Source: Oceanisphaera marina
GTDB lineage: Bacteria > Pseudomonadota > Gammaproteobacteria > Enterobacterales > Aeromonadaceae
Direction: 5' to 3'
Assembly (NCBI RefSeq): GCF_014643915.1
Contig: NZ_BMKE01000003.1
Coordinates: 146,087 to 210,086 of the forward strand
Length of the DNA: 64,000 nucleotides
Under the pieces are notes generated by a model. The model ran no database searches, had not been told where the DNA came from, and was given only the letters and a program-made list of their open reading frames with translations. The translations under genes and the position numbers were made by a program. Below are positions 45,915 to 58,009 of this stretch, one piece after another; the first letter of the stretch is position 1; each line of letters opens with the position of its first letter.

Positions 45915-46862
45915 ATGGAGCTAATTCGCGGCATTCACAACATCAAACCATGGCATCGCGGCTGTGTGCTGACCATTGGCAATTTTGATGGGGTGCACCT
46001 GGGGCACCAGGCCGTATTGCGTCGCCTGACGGAACAGGCCCGTCGACTCAAGGTTCCGGCCTGTGTCATGATCTTTGAACCCCAGCCCAGAGAGCTGTTT
46101 ACCGGTGCCAATGCGCCGGCTCGCCTGACCCGGCTGCGTGAAAAATATCAGCAGCTGGCCCGGCTGGGCATCGACCGTTTGCTATGCGTGCGCTTCAACG
46201 CCGAGTTTGCTGCGCAAAGTCCCGATCATTTTATTCGCGGCCTGTTGGTGGATAAGTTGGGGGTGCGCTTTTTGGTGGTGGGTGATGATTTTCGCTTTGG
46301 CCAGAATCGGGGCGGTGACTTTGAATTACTGACCCGTGCCGGTCGCGCCTTCGATTTTGAGGTTGTGAGCACCCAGAGCTGGCGGATGAACAGTCAGCGG
46401 GTGAGCAGCACTCTGATCCGCGATGCCCTGGTCAACGATCGGCTGCTCGATGCGGCAGGCATGCTGGGGCGGCCATATAGCCTGTGTGGTCGGGTAGCTC
46501 ACGGCGCCAAGCTGGGCCGTACCATTGGCTTTCCCACCGCCAATGTGGCGTTGAAACGTCAGGTCAGCCCGGTATCGGGTGTGTATGCGGTCGAGCTGTG
46601 GCTCGATGGAAAGCGTTATCCCGGGGTCGCCAACGTGGGCAATAAACCTACTGTTAATGGCACCCAGGCCTTGTTAGAAGTTCATCTGTTTGATTTTTCC
46701 GGTGATATATACGGCAAACAGGTGGAAGTAGAGCTCCGCCACAAGTTGCGGAGCGAACAAAAATTCGCTTCCTTTGCGCTGTTAAAGGAGCAAATTCAAC
46801 GCGATGCCGCGAAAGCCCGCCACTGGTTTGGGTTGACGGTATCAGAACCGAACGGAATGTAG
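45915..46862 (+). CDS. ribF: Bifunctional riboflavin kinase / FAD synthetase RibF
   Basis: A 315-residue enzyme making FMN and then FAD. The N-terminal nucleotidyltransferase domain has [16 protein letters not shown] and [15 protein letters not shown]; the C-terminal kinase domain has [13 protein letters not shown] and [24 protein letters not shown] 45915 has CGGAG close upstream (3 bases); the upstream in-frame extension has no support. ileS follows after 5 bases. Confidence 0.96.
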   Translation: MELIRGIHNIKPWHRGCVLTIGNFDGVHLGHQAVLRRLTEQARRLKVPACVMIFEPQPRELFTGANAPARLTRLREKYQQLARLGIDRLLCVRFNAEFAAQSPDHFIRGLLVDKLGVRFLVVGDDFRFGQNRGGDFELLTRAGRAFDFEVVSTQSWRMNSQRVSSTLIRDALVNDRLLDAAGMLGRPYSLCGRVAHGAKLGRTIGFPTANVALKRQVSPVSGVYAVELWLDGKRYPGVANVGNKPTVNGTQALLEVHLFDFSGDIYGKQVEVELRHKLRSEQKFASFALLKEQIQRDAAKARHWFGLTVSEPNGM

Positions 46863-46867
46863 GATCC

Positions 46868-49687
46868 ATGAGCGACTATAAAAACACCCTGAATTTGCCC
46901 GAAACGGAATTTCCCATGCGCGGTAATCTGGCTCAACGTGAGCCAGAGATGCTGAAACGCTGGATTGAACAGGATTTGTATGGCGCCGTACGTCAGGCCA
47001 AAGCGGGGAAAAAGCCGTTTATCCTGCACGATGGTCCTCCCTACGCCAATGGCAGCATTCACATTGGTCACTCGGTTAACAAAATCCTGAAAGACGTGAT
47101 CGTCAAATCCAAGGGCCTGCTGGGTTACGACTCTCCCTACATTCCCGGCTGGGATTGCCACGGCCTGCCTATCGAGCTGAAAGTGGAAGCCAAAGTTGGC
47201 AAGCCCGGCGTCAAGGTGTCGGCGTCCGAATTCCGTGAGGCGTGCCGTGCCTATGCGCATACCCAAATCGAGGCACAAAAAACCGACTTCATTCGCTTGG
47301 GGGTGCTGGCCGATTGGGATAACCCGTATCTGACCATGGACTTCGGCACCGAAGCCAACATCATTCGCTCTTTGGGCAAAATTATCGACAACGGTCATTT
47401 GCACAAAGGTTCCAAGCCGGTGCACTGGTGTACCGATTGTGGCTCGGCGCTGGCCGAGGCGGAAGTGGAATACGAAGACAAACGCTCGCCCGCCATCGAT
47501 GTGCGTTTCAAGGCGGTGGATGAAGCCGATGTGGCCGCCCAGTTTGACTGTGCAGCAGGTCATACCGGCCAGGGCCCGGTGTCTGTGGTTATTTGGACCA
47601 CCACGCCCTGGACCTTGCCTGCCAACCGTGCCGTGGCGCTGCATAACGAGATGAGCTACGCACTGGTGCAGGTGGAAGGAGATCAGCCCGAGCGACTGAT
47701 CCTGGCCGCCGACCTGGTTAAAGATGTGATGGACCGCGCCGGTATCAATCATTACCACAATCTGGGGTACTGCGACGGTGCCAAACTTGAGCTGAAACGC
47801 TTCCAGCATCCGTTTTATGACTTCGACGTACCCGTGATCCTGGGTGAGCACGTCACCACCGAATCCGGTACCGGCGCCGTGCATACCGCCCCTGGCCATG
47901 GTCAGGAAGATTTTGTGGTCGGTCAGCAATACGGCCTGGAAGTGGCCAATCCGGTAGGTGGCAACGGTGTGTATCTGCCCGACACCGAACTGTTTGCCGG
48001 CCAGCATGTATTCAAGGCCAACGACGCCGTGGTCGAGGTGCTGAAAGAGCGTGGCGCCCTGTTGCATCATCAGGCCATCATGCACTCTTACCCCCATTGC
48101 TGGCGCCACAAGACGCCCATCATCTTCCGTGCCACGCCGCAGTGGTTTATCAGCATGGATCAGGCCGGCTTACGCACTAAAGCACTGGCGGAAATCAAGA
48201 AGGTACAGTGGGTGCCCGAGTGGGGCCAGAACCGTATTGAAGCCATGGTGGAAAACCGCCCCGACTGGTGTATTTCACGCCAGCGTACCTGGGGTGTGCC
48301 CATAGCTCTGTTCGTACATAAAGAAACCCAGGCGCTGCATCCGCGTGCCACCGAGCTGATGGAAGAAGTGGCCAAGCGTGTAGAAAAAGCTGGTATTCAA
48401 GCCTGGTGGGATCTGGATCCTGCCGAACTGCTGGGAGCCGAAGCAGACAGCTACGAGAAAGTGCTGGATACCCTGGATGTATGGTTTGACTCGGGTTCTA
48501 CGCATTCTTCCGTGGTGGACGCTCGCGCCGAATTTGCAGGCCACCCCGCCGATATGTATCTGGAAGGCTCGGATCAGCACCGTGGCTGGTTTATGTCATC
48601 CCTGATGATTGCTACCACCATGAAAGGTCATGCGCCTTACCGCCAGGTACTGACCCACGGCTTTACCGTGGACGGTGACGGTCGCAAGATGTCCAAGTCT
48701 GTCGGCAACGTGGTAAGCCCGCAGCAGGTGATGAACAAGCTGGGCGCGGACATTCTGCGCTTATGGGTGACCAGTACCGATTACTCGGGCGAGATGACGG
48801 TTTCCGACGAAATTCTCAAGCGCAGTGCCGATGCCTATCGCCGCATTCGTAACACCGCACGTTTCCTGCTGGCTAACCTGAACGGTTTTAATCCTGAAAC
48901 CGACATGGTGGCTCCTGACGATATGGTATTGATTGACCGTTGGGCCGTGGGCCGCGCCCAGGCGATTCAGCAAGACATTACCACCGCCTTCGATGAATAC
49001 AACTTCCACCTGGTAACCCAGAAGCTGATGCAGTTCTGCTCCATCGAAATGGGATCTTTCTATCTGGATGTGATCAAGGACCGCCAGTACACCGCGAAAG
49101 CCGATGGTCTGGCGCGCCGTTCTTGTCAGACCGCCCTGTATCACATAGTGGAAGCCCTGGTGCGCTGGATGGCGCCGATCATGAGCTTTACCGCCGATGA
49201 AATCTGGAATCTGCTGCCCGGCGAGCGTGCCCAGTTCGTGTTCACCGAAGAGTTTTACGACGGTCTGTATGGACTGGCGGCCGACGAAACCTTGAATGAT
49301 GCCTACTGGGCCGAGCTGCTCACCGTTCGTCAAGCGGTGAACAAGGCACTGGAGTCGGCACGTAAAGACAAAGTGATTGGTGGCGCCCTGGAGTCTGACA
49401 TCACCTTGTTTGTTGATGAGCACCTGGCCGCGATACTGGGCAAGCTGGGTAGTGAGCTGCGGTTTGTGTTGTTGACCTCAAGCGTGACGGTCAAACCGTT
49501 GCCCGAGGCGCAGGATGCAGTGGATACCGAACTTGCCGGCTTGAAAATTCATGTCGCCAAAAGCGAAGCCGAGAAATGCGGCCGCTGCTGGCACCATGTG
49601 GCCGATGTTAGCCCCGAGCACGATGGAATGTGTGGCCGCTGTGTGACCAACGTATCGGGAGACGGCGAAGTTCGCCGGTTTGCGTAA
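46868..49687 (+). CDS. ileS: Isoleucyl-tRNA synthetase
   Basis: A 939-residue class I synthetase (E. coli 938). The HIGH motif is in [18 protein letters not shown], the KMSKS motif in [14 protein letters not shown]. The editing domain has [15 protein letters not shown] and [16 protein letters not shown], and the C-terminal zinc finger has the cysteines of KCGRCWHHV and GMCGRCVTN. Its TAA overlaps the lspA ATG. It sits in the ribF-ileS-lspA-fkpB-ispH operon. Confidence 0.98.
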   Translation: MSDYKNTLNLPETEFPMRGNLAQREPEMLKRWIEQDLYGAVRQAKAGKKPFILHDGPPYANGSIHIGHSVNKILKDVIVKSKGLLGYDSPYIPGWDCHGLPIELKVEAKVGKPGVKVSASEFREACRAYAHTQIEAQKTDFIRLGVLADWDNPYLTMDFGTEANIIRSLGKIIDNGHLHKGSKPVHWCTDCGSALAEAEVEYEDKRSPAIDVRFKAVDEADVAAQFDCAAGHTGQGPVSVVIWTTTPWTLPANRAVALHNEMSYALVQVEGDQPERLILAADLVKDVMDRAGINHYHNLGYCDGAKLELKRFQHPFYDFDVPVILGEHVTTESGTGAVHTAPGHGQEDFVVGQQYGLEVANPVGGNGVYLPDTELFAGQHVFKANDAVVEVLKERGALLHHQAIMHSYPHCWRHKTPIIFRATPQWFISMDQAGLRTKALAEIKKVQWVPEWGQNRIEAMVENRPDWCISRQRTWGVPIALFVHKETQALHPRATELMEEVAKRVEKAGIQAWWDLDPAELLGAEADSYEKVLDTLDVWFDSGSTHSSVVDARAEFAGHPADMYLEGSDQHRGWFMSSLMIATTMKGHAPYRQVLTHGFTVDGDGRKMSKSVGNVVSPQQVMNKLGADILRLWVTSTDYSGEMTVSDEILKRSADAYRRIRNTARFLLANLNGFNPETDMVAPDDMVLIDRWAVGRAQAIQQDITTAFDEYNFHLVTQKLMQFCSIEMGSFYLDVIKDRQYTAKADGLARRSCQTALYHIVEALVRWMAPIMSFTADEIWNLLPGERAQFVFTEEFYDGLYGLAADETLNDAYWAELLTVRQAVNKALESARKDKVIGGALESDITLFVDEHLAAILGKLGSELRFVLLTSSVTVKPLPEAQDAVDTELAGLKIHVAKSEAEKCGRCWHHVADVSPEHDGMCGRCVTNVSGDGEVRRFA

Positions 49688-50178
49688 TGGCGACCCTGCG
49701 AGACTCAGGCTTGCGCTGGTGGTGGTTGGCCCTGGTGGCCATCTTCCTCGATCAGTTGAGTAAGTGGCTGACCGTGACCTATCTCGACTTTGGTTATCCT
49801 GGGGTGGAGATCACCCCCTTCTTTAACCTGGTGCACGTTTATAATCCGGGGGCCGCCTTCAGTTTTCTGGCGGATCAAGGAGGCTGGCAGCGCTGGTTTT
49901 TTGCCGGTCTGGCCACGGCGGTGACCGTGCTGCTGAGCGTGTGGATGGCCAAGTTGCCCAAAGCGGCCCGTTGGCTGCCCGCCGCCTATGCGCTGGTGAT
50001 TGGCGGTGCTATCGGCAATGTGATTGACCGCCTGCTGTTGGGGCATGTAGTCGATTTTCTGGATTTTTATGTCAACAACTGGCATTGGCCGGCATTTAAC
50101 CTGGCTGATAGTTTTATTTTTATTGGCGCCGCCATGATTATCATCGACAGCGTCAAAAAGGACAAAGCCAATGACTAA
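49687..50178 (+). CDS. lspA: Lipoprotein signal peptidase LspA
   Basis: A 163-residue aspartic protease with four helices that cleaves diacylated prolipoproteins. The catalytic aspartates lie in IGNVIDRLLLGHVVDF and FNLADSFIFIG; the N-terminal VAIFLDQLSKW is typical. ATG 49687 shares its A with the ileS stop. It overlaps fkpB by 8 bases. Confidence 0.97.
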   Translation: MATLRDSGLRWWWLALVAIFLDQLSKWLTVTYLDFGYPGVEITPFFNLVHVYNPGAAFSFLADQGGWQRWFFAGLATAVTVLLSVWMAKLPKAARWLPAAYALVIGGAIGNVIDRLLLGHVVDFLDFYVNNWHWPAFNLADSFIFIGAAMIIIDSVKKDKAND

Positions 50179-50632
50179 GCAAATAGGTCCACAGAGCGAG
50201 GTGGTGTTTCACTTCACCATCAAGCTGGCAGACGGCTCGGTAGCCGACAGCACTCAATTACATGGTAAGCCGGCCAAGCTGAAAATGGGCGATGGCAGTC
50301 TGACGCCGAATTTTGAAGCCTGTCTATTGGGCTTGAACGAGGGCGACAGCCATCACTTCGAGCTGGGGCCTGATGATGCTTTTGGGCCGGTTAATCCCAA
50401 TAATATCCATCATATGGAACGCAGCCGTTTTGCGGCCGACATGACGCTGGAAGAGGGTGCCATCGTCGCCTTTACTCAGCCTAATGGCACCGAAATACCC
50501 GGCATAGTACGTGATGTTGCCGGCGAGTCGGTGACCGTTGATTTCAACCATCCTCTGGCAGGCCAGCAGGTCACCTTCGAGGTGGAAATACTGGCCGTCG
50601 AGCAACTGGCTGTTGAAAACCAAGGAGCCTGA
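50171..50632 (+). CDS. fkpB: FKBP-type peptidyl-prolyl isomerase FkpB (SlpA)
   Basis: A 153-residue SlyD-like isomerase/chaperone. It has the FKBP halves ([17 protein letters not shown] at the start; [19 protein letters not shown] at the end) around the inserted chaperone flap ([17 protein letters not shown]). SlpA lacks the metal-binding histidine tail of SlyD, as here. It starts within the last 8 bases of lspA and ends one base before ispH. Confidence 0.95.
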   Translation: MTKQIGPQSEVVFHFTIKLADGSVADSTQLHGKPAKLKMGDGSLTPNFEACLLGLNEGDSHHFELGPDDAFGPVNPNNIHHMERSRFAADMTLEEGAIVAFTQPNGTEIPGIVRDVAGESVTVDFNHPLAGQQVTFEVEILAVEQLAVENQGA

Positions 50633-50633
50633 T

Positions 50634-51578
50634 GTGGAAATTTTACTTGCCAACCCGCGTGGTTTTTGTGCCGGTGTCGACCGTGCCATCAGCATAGTGC
50701 AAAGTGCATTGGAAAAGTTTGAGGCGCCCATTTATGTGCGTCACGAAGTGGTGCATAACCGCTATGTGGTCAACAAGCTCAAGAACGCCGGGGCGGTCTT
50801 TGTAGAAGAACTGGATCAGGTGCCAGACGATAATATCGTGATTTTTTCGGCCCACGGTGTGTCCAAGGCGGTACGGGAAGAGGCCAAGCGCCGTGGCTTG
50901 AAGGTGTTTGATGCCACCTGCCCGCTGGTGACCAAGGTGCACATGGAAGTGCACAGAGCCAGCAAGAAAGGCATAGAAACCATTCTGATCGGCCATGCGG
51001 GTCACCCAGAAGTAGAAGGCACCATGGGCCAGTATGAAAGTGATACCGGTGGCATGTATCTGGTTGAAAACCCGGGTGATGTAGCCACATTGCAGGTCAA
51101 GCATCCCGATAATCTGACCTTTGTTACCCAAACCACCCTGAGCGTGGATGAAACCTCGGATGTGATTGATGCCCTGCGCGCGCGCTTTCCGACCATTGAA
51201 GGACCGCGCAAAGACGATATCTGCTATGCCACGCAAAACCGCCAGGATGCGGTGCGTGAACTGGCCGCCAAGGTGGATGTGATGCTGGTGGTGGGCTCGA
51301 AGAACTCTTCCAACTCCAACCGGTTGCGTGAATTGGCGGAAAAAATCGGTACTCAGGCCTATCTGATTGATTGCGTTGAAATGATTGACGCCAGCTGGAT
51401 TGAAAGTACGGCGCGCATCGGTGTAACGGCTGGCGCATCGGCTCCGGAAATTCTGGTGCAGGAAGTGATCGATCACTTGAAGTCCTTGGGGGGCAATACC
51501 GTGACCGAACACCCCGGCAGAGAAGAAAACATAGTGTTTGAAGTGCCGGCCGAGCTGAAGGTAAAACAGGTGTCTTGA
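50634..51578 (+). CDS. ispH: 4-hydroxy-3-methylbut-2-enyl diphosphate reductase IspH
   Basis: A 314-residue Fe-S enzyme for the last step of the MEP isoprenoid pathway. Cluster cysteines are Cys12 ([14 protein letters not shown]), one in [11 protein letters not shown] and one in [26 protein letters not shown] is also conserved. I chose GTG 50634, with AAGGAG about 7 bases upstream, which gives the E. coli-like N-terminus [13 protein letters not shown] terminator follows. Confidence 0.97.
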   Translation: MEILLANPRGFCAGVDRAISIVQSALEKFEAPIYVRHEVVHNRYVVNKLKNAGAVFVEELDQVPDDNIVIFSAHGVSKAVREEAKRRGLKVFDATCPLVTKVHMEVHRASKKGIETILIGHAGHPEVEGTMGQYESDTGGMYLVENPGDVATLQVKHPDNLTFVTQTTLSVDETSDVIDALRARFPTIEGPRKDDICYATQNRQDAVRELAAKVDVMLVVGSKNSSNSNRLRELAEKIGTQAYLIDCVEMIDASWIESTARIGVTAGASAPEILVQEVIDHLKSLGGNTVTEHPGREENIVFEVPAELKVKQVS

Positions 51579-51629
51579 AAGACAGTAACCAGCTGTAAGC
51601 GATCAGCTTGCAGACAACATACTGACTCC

Positions 51630-51663
51630 AACAAAAGCCGACCCTCAGGGGGCGGCTTTTGTT
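51630..51663. terminator. Bidirectional terminator between ispH and the reverse-strand pilin
   Basis: AACAAAAGCCG (51630-51640) and CGGCTTTTGTT (51653-51663) form an 11-bp stem with a 12-base loop and A/T-rich flanks, serving convergent transcripts. Confidence 0.85.
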
Positions 51664-51732
51664 GTTACTGGCCCGGGTTTTTATCTTTAATTGCCCCGTA
51701 GGGCTGGTGTCATTGCGCTGTGTATTCAGGTG

Positions 51733-52128
51733 TTATTGCCAGCATGCAGCGGGAGTTTTGGTGCTGTTGCGATTCAGCGTCAGGGTGTGGCATGCGGTGT
51801 TGCCAGCTTTGTCCTGCTGCTGTGCCGAGCCGTTTTTGGCGTTGGCTTCCAGAACATAATCGGTGTCGCTGGCGGCCTTGACCTTGAATTCATAATGGGG
51901 ATGACTCGGTAAAAAGTGAGCGGCGTCATCATTGCTGGCATAGGCGGGATGAGAAATGCGCCATTCTTCCTGTTGCAGTTGCATGCTGTGTAGGCCCTGA
52001 ATGGCTTCGATGCGTTTGCTTTTCAGCAGGTAACCAGCAAAGTTCGGATAGGCAATCGTGGCCAGTATTGCCACTATGGTGAGTGCTATCAGTAATTCTA
52101 TCAGCGTAAAACCAAGCGACTTTGCCAT
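51733..52128 (-). CDS. pilE: Type IV minor pilin, PilE-like
   Basis: A 131-residue prepilin: short leader MAKSLG cut before FTLIELLIALTIVAILATIA, with Glu5 of the mature protein present. The C-terminal domain has a cysteine pair (NTACHTLTL and TPAACWQ) typical of the PilE disulfide loop. It is probably a minor pilin initiating or tuning the pilus rather than the major subunit, as it sits among fimT/pilV/pilW/pilX genes. It is divergent from fimT. The symbol is by family, not certain orthology. Confidence 0.85.
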   Translation of the reverse strand: MAKSLGFTLIELLIALTIVAILATIAYPNFAGYLLKSKRIEAIQGLHSMQLQQEEWRISHPAYASNDDAAHFLPSHPHYEFKVKAASDTDYVLEANAKNGSAQQQDKAGNTACHTLTLNRNSTKTPAACWQ

Positions 52129-52217
52129 TCACCTTACCTTGTTGAATTCTGGTCCTTAGACCAAGCTTAGTCGCAAGCGGCTACATTGCTGCATTCTCGC
52201 ATAACGAGGAGGGGCAG

Positions 52218-52721
52218 GTGAGGGTGAGTCAGGTGGGGCTGACGCTTATCGAGTTACTGGTAGGGGTTGTGGTGGTGGCTGTATTGTTATCACTTGCCGT
52301 CCCTCGTTTTCATTCTTTGAGCCAGCAACAAAAGCTCCGCAGTGCCGGTATGGCACTGTATTCCGATCTGCAGCTGGCCCGCAGCGAAGCCATCAAACGC
52401 CATAAAGAAGTGACTGTGTGCTTCAACGGCTCGGGCACGCTCAATTGGAGCTATCACATCAAGGCGCTGGCTCAGCCGTCTGATTGTGATGGCAGTGCTC
52501 ATCACGACATCAGCCTGGTTGAACATCACGCTTACCCGGGCATGATACTCACCGCTTCCTATCCCAGCCCCTATCTTATTTTCAAGCCCAGAAGAAGTCA
52601 CTTGTTGTCGGGCAATATCACTCTCTCCCATGGTGAGCACAGCATCAAGGTCATCACCTGGAACAACAGCATTATTCGTACCTGCTCCGACAGTCAGCTC
52701 TCGGGCGTACCGCCGTGCTAA
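52218..52721 (+). CDS. fimT: Minor pseudopilin FimT/GspH family
   Basis: A 167-residue prepilin with a six- to eight-residue leader and the sequence GLTLIELLVGVVVVAVLLSL. It continues with SQQQKLRSAGMALYSDLQLARSEAIKR, the FimT/GspH helix signature. Two GTG starts (52218 and 52224) fit the strong GAGGAGGGG site. Its stop overlaps the pilW start. Cys residues near the C-terminus (IRTCSDSQLSGVPPC) may form a disulfide. Confidence 0.88.
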   Translation: MRVSQVGLTLIELLVGVVVVAVLLSLAVPRFHSLSQQQKLRSAGMALYSDLQLARSEAIKRHKEVTVCFNGSGTLNWSYHIKALAQPSDCDGSAHHDISLVEHHAYPGMILTASYPSPYLIFKPRRSHLLSGNITLSHGEHSIKVITWNNSIIRTCSDSQLSGVPPC

Positions 52722-53338
52722 GCCGTAGTCGTGGTTTTTCGGTCATTGAATTGCTGATTGCCATGGTGGCGGGAGTACTGGTACTGGCCGGAGCCTTGTC
52801 TTTATTCAGCACGGTACTGGCCTCGGGGAATACCACCCTGATGTTGTCGCGGCTGAATCAGGAGGTGCAAGGCATTGGCGATATGATCAGTCGGGACCTT
52901 CAAAAAACCGGCTATCATCCCGATATTGCTGCTGGTTTGGCCGCGCATTATGCGTTCTCTGTAACAGACGATCTGTATACCGAACCGGGAGCCAGCGGGC
53001 AGCACTGCGTGCGTATCAAATACTGGGATGCGTCTTCGCCCTCGGACAAGCAAGCCAGGGTGCGCATTTACAGCCATAACCGCGGCACCCGGCAGCTCAA
53101 AGTACGCATTGCGCATAATGCAGCAGACGCCACGGCGTTAAGTGAGTTGTGTGGTAGCGGCAGCAAGCTGATTTCGAGTGAAGAAATCAGCGTCGACAGA
53201 CTGTCGGTGGTGCCGGTTTCAGGTGCCGATTCCCCCAGTTTGCAGCTGACAATAACCGCCTCTCATACCCAGCGATCCGATCTGACCATGAGCCTGCAGC
53301 GGCATGTTTACCTCAGAAATCAGCGGGTAGTGCCATGA
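52715..53338 (+). CDS. pilW: Type IV pilus assembly protein PilW
   Basis: A 207-residue prepilin-like protein (RGFSVIELLIAMVAGVLVLAG at the N-terminus, Glu5 present), with the PilW-type continuation SRLNQEVQGIGDMISRDLQKTGY. It is a minor pilin of the priming complex. A GTG start overlaps the fimT stop by 7 bases, and the end overlaps pilX by 4 (ATGA), so translation is coupled. Confidence 0.85.
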   Translation: MLSRSRGFSVIELLIAMVAGVLVLAGALSLFSTVLASGNTTLMLSRLNQEVQGIGDMISRDLQKTGYHPDIAAGLAAHYAFSVTDDLYTEPGASGQHCVRIKYWDASSPSDKQARVRIYSHNRGTRQLKVRIAHNAADATALSELCGSGSKLISSEEISVDRLSVVPVSGADSPSLQLTITASHTQRSDLTMSLQRHVYLRNQRVVP

Positions 53339-54459
53339 AGGATATGCAGGGGTTTACCACGCTGACCATTACCCTGATGCTGGTATCCATTTTGATGTCG
53401 GTCTCGATGTTGGTTGGCAAGGCGTTGCTTGCGGAGCGCCGGATAACGCTTAACGAACTCGAATATCGGCTATCTCATGCAGCGGCCGAGCAAGGGCTGG
53501 CCGAGGCGATGGCAATACTTAAACATGAACCCGTTATAACCGCCTGGTCGGGCGCTGTCTCCCATGCCATGGCCGAAGTAACCTATCGGGTAACCGTGGA
53601 GCCGGATACCAATCTGGCGGGGGTTATCCGGCTGGAATCTGTAGCCAGCCTGGCCAGTGGTGGTGAAAGTCGCGTCAGAGTCGCTATGGCCCGGCGAACA
53701 ATACTGAATCCAGATAATTCCGCACCGGCGGCGCCTTTGGTGCTGGCCGGCCCGAATAATGTGATTAATGGCAGCATCACCTTGGTGACTCATCCTGATG
53801 GCGGTGGCTCGGGAGTGCCTGTCTCGTTGTGGTCCAGGGGCGCGCTTGGCGGAAGCGGTCAGTTGCAAAGCTGTTACTTGGCGGACTTTGAGCCAGCAGA
53901 CAATAACTGCAATCCGCAGCTGAGCCATAAAAATAACGTCAGCCAGCAGATGAACAGCGATATGGTGACTGATGACGATAATTTCCCGTCTGATCTGTTG
54001 GGATACTTATTCGGGTATGGCCAACATCAGTGGTCCAGCATCGCCGCCATGGCGACTGACATCGTTGCTGGTTGTGATGAAGTAAATCGCGCCGGTTTTT
54101 TCATCGTCACCGGCAATGGTGACTGTGAACTGGATCAGGTGACCAGCTCGGCACTGGCGCCCGTGATTTTGCTGGCCAAGAATGTTTCTGTTCGCTCCCG
54201 CACAGATACCGATTTTTATGGCCTGCTGTTGCTGTTTGATAGCGCCACCAGTAATGCCAGCCCCATGTCGGCACAGCTGGCACCAGGCACTCGAATATTT
54301 GGTAGTGTGTTGAGCAACCTTGGCGGGAACAGTTTGCAGGGGGATTTCGCCATTATTTATCATCCGGAGGTGCTGTGCCTGCTCAGCAACTGTAATCAAA
54401 GCATTGCCAGCCCCTTTGTGAGCCTGAACATGCTCCCCGGCAGTTGGACCGACCATTAA
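53335..54459 (+). CDS. pilX: PilX-like type IV pilus minor component
   Basis: A 374-residue protein with an N-terminal hydrophobic segment (MQGFTTLTITLMLVSILMSV) followed by LLAERRITLNELEYRLSHAAAEQGL, the usual PilX pattern. It lacks Glu5, as PilX and GspK proteins do. The remainder is a long, poorly conserved periplasmic domain with several cysteines. It is much longer than a typical 150-200-residue PilX, which is notable because no pilY1 gene is present. Assignment of the C-terminal part is uncertain. Confidence 0.72.
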   Translation: MKDMQGFTTLTITLMLVSILMSVSMLVGKALLAERRITLNELEYRLSHAAAEQGLAEAMAILKHEPVITAWSGAVSHAMAEVTYRVTVEPDTNLAGVIRLESVASLASGGESRVRVAMARRTILNPDNSAPAAPLVLAGPNNVINGSITLVTHPDGGGSGVPVSLWSRGALGGSGQLQSCYLADFEPADNNCNPQLSHKNNVSQQMNSDMVTDDDNFPSDLLGYLFGYGQHQWSSIAAMATDIVAGCDEVNRAGFFIVTGNGDCELDQVTSSALAPVILLAKNVSVRSRTDTDFYGLLLLFDSATSNASPMSAQLAPGTRIFGSVLSNLGGNSLQGDFAIIYHPEVLCLLSNCNQSIASPFVSLNMLPGSWTDH

Positions 54460-54619
54460 CGGGGATGGCTGCAAGGCATAGCAAAACCCAAGAGAGAAAG
54501 TGCATTTTTGCCATGGAACTCACTGAAACCACGGACGAAGAGCGTTGCAAGAGATAAAGGGTGTTTATTTGTAGTCGATCGCTTATGGCAGACAGCTTAA
54601 GGCTGACGGAGGGCACGGA

Positions 54620-55114
54620 ATGAAGCGCGAGTATGGCTTTGGCTTGATTGAAGTGATGATTGCCTTCGTGATCGTGGCGGTGACCGCCGGCTCTCTGTTG
54701 CAGTTAAGTAAGCATTATTTGGAATACAGCCGAGACGGGCGCAGTCGAGAAGTGGCCTTGCGGCTGTTGGAATCCAAGCTGGATCAATTAAGACACCAGC
54801 AGGCGGTGTCCGGTTATCAGGCCGTCAGCTCAGGAAATGAAGCACTTACTGTGGCGACTATCAGCTTTGATCTGGAATGGGCTGTATATCCGCGAGATTG
54901 GGATAGCTCGCAGCATAGGTGGCTATCGACTGCCGCCAATGGCTCAAAGGGGGATAAAAAAGACATAGCAGTGACGGTCGCCTGGCAAACTGACCGAGGT
55001 CAGGCGCAAAGTATGACCTTGAATTCGGCTATTGCGCCCATACTGCCGATTTATGCTGGCCCGTTTGGCGAGCGCGCTCCCGACTTGGAAGCCGGTACCG
55101 GCGGGCCACAATAG
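54620..55114 (+). CDS. pilV: Type IV pilus modification protein PilV
   Basis: A 164-residue prepilin with leader MKREYG cut before FGLIEVMIAFVIVAVTAGSL and Glu5 present. It matches the PilV pattern, continuing into RSREVALRLLESKLDQLRHQ. GGAGG lies 9 bases before ATG. A 160-base gap containing repeat words separates it from pilX, so it may have separate expression. It is last in the cluster. Confidence 0.83.
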   Translation: MKREYGFGLIEVMIAFVIVAVTAGSLLQLSKHYLEYSRDGRSREVALRLLESKLDQLRHQQAVSGYQAVSSGNEALTVATISFDLEWAVYPRDWDSSQHRWLSTAANGSKGDKKDIAVTVAWQTDRGQAQSMTLNSAIAPILPIYAGPFGERAPDLEAGTGGPQ

Positions 55115-55213
55115 AATATAGCCCGCTGCTCGACGCCGTAAATTCTGTTTGGCTGGCTGTTGCGGTTAACTTTTATTACTATGCGGGTATCACCGTTTTA
55201 AGCGAATTCATCC

Positions 55214-57191
<1,978 letters not shown>

Positions 57192-57223
57192 TCATTATCG
57201 TCATGATGCTCAAAAAAGAAAAC

Positions 57224-57243
57224 CGGGGATTTGAATGTCCCCG
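57224..57243 (+). repeat. Hairpin after glnB
   Basis: CGGGGA (57224-57229) pairs with TCCCCG (57238-57243) over an 8-base loop. No T run follows, so termination is doubtful. Bases 57225-57239 (GGGGATTTGAATGTC) are identical to 18415-18429. Confidence 0.5.
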
Positions 57244-57367
57244 TGGTGATAATTCGGCGTTCGAGAGTGCGCTTATCACCCTTGGGCCCGCTTTATTGTT
57301 GAATTACCTTGGCCATTACCCTTTTCTTTGTCACAATCTCCGTGATATCTAAATAGAGGAATAACCT

Positions 57368-57877
57368 ATGCCATTGCTGGACAGTTTTACCGTTGATCAT
57401 ACCCGTATGGAAGCGCCTGCGGTGCGCGTTGCCAAAACCATGGCCACGCCTCACGATGACACTATCACGGTATTCGATTTACGTTTCTGTCTGCCGAACC
57501 AGGAAATCTTGTCTGAAAAGGGTATCCATACACTGGAGCACCTGTTCGCAGGTTTCATGCGTGATCATCTGAATACGGATGGCATTGAGATTATTGATCT
57601 GTCGCCCATGGGCTGTCGTACCGGTTTTTACATGAGTCTGATCGGTTCGCCCGGCGAACAGCAAGTGGCGAATGCCTGGCTGGCCGCCATGCAAGATGTG
57701 CTCAAGGTTGAAAGCCAGTCGCAAATTCCCGAACTAAACGAGTATCAGTGCGGCACCTATGTGATGCATTCGTTAGACGAAGCCAAGGCCATAGCAGGCA
57801 ATATCATTGAACGCGGCATAGGCGTAAACAGTAATCAGGTGCTGGCGCTGCCAGAAGAAATGCTGAAATCCCTGTAA
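57368..57877 (+). CDS. luxS: S-ribosylhomocysteine lyase LuxS
   Basis: A 169-residue metalloenzyme that splits S-ribosylhomocysteine to homocysteine and DPD, the autoinducer-2 precursor. The metal ligands His54 and His58 (GIHTLEHLF) and Cys128 ([11 protein letters not shown]), plus catalytic Glu57 and Cys83 ([10 protein letters not shown]), are all at standard positions. It appears monocistronic, ending in a strong hairpin. Confidence 0.98.
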   Translation: MPLLDSFTVDHTRMEAPAVRVAKTMATPHDDTITVFDLRFCLPNQEILSEKGIHTLEHLFAGFMRDHLNTDGIEIIDLSPMGCRTGFYMSLIGSPGEQQVANAWLAAMQDVLKVESQSQIPELNEYQCGTYVMHSLDEAKAIAGNIIERGIGVNSNQVLALPEEMLKSL

Positions 57878-57904
57878 TGCAAGGCAGCTTCTCGTAGTGA
57901 CTCA

Positions 57905-57943
57905 AGCGCCCGGTTTAAGCAAGCACTGGCTTAACCGGGCGCT
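57905..57943 (+). terminator. Terminator after luxS
   Basis: A stem of about 15 bp (AGCGCCCGGTTTAAGC with GCTTAACCGGGCGCT, one bulged T) ends near a short T-rich segment. Confidence 0.75.
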
Positions 57944-58009
57944 TTGTCACTTGTTATTCTTATCCTTTAGATATACTTCCCTTATTCCAGTGCTCAAATG
58001 GACTACTTT

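Noticed and set aside
46796-48109. 437-codon reverse-strand frame opposite ileS and the ribF end
   Set aside because: Composition is typical of an antisense shadow; the forward strand encodes full-length IleS and RibF with all motifs.
53335-54459. Missing Glu5 in the PilX-like protein as a sign of a broken pilin
   Set aside because: PilX and GspK proteins commonly lack this glutamate; the gene is intact and translationally coupled to pilW.
54460-54619. Possible small gene between pilX and pilV
   Set aside because: The only short frame (14 codons from the ATG near 54513) has no ribosome site or conservation; the gap contains repeat words instead.
57224-57243. Hairpin after glnB as an intrinsic terminator
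   Set aside because: The stem is only 6 bp and no T run follows; it was kept only as a repeat-type hairpin.
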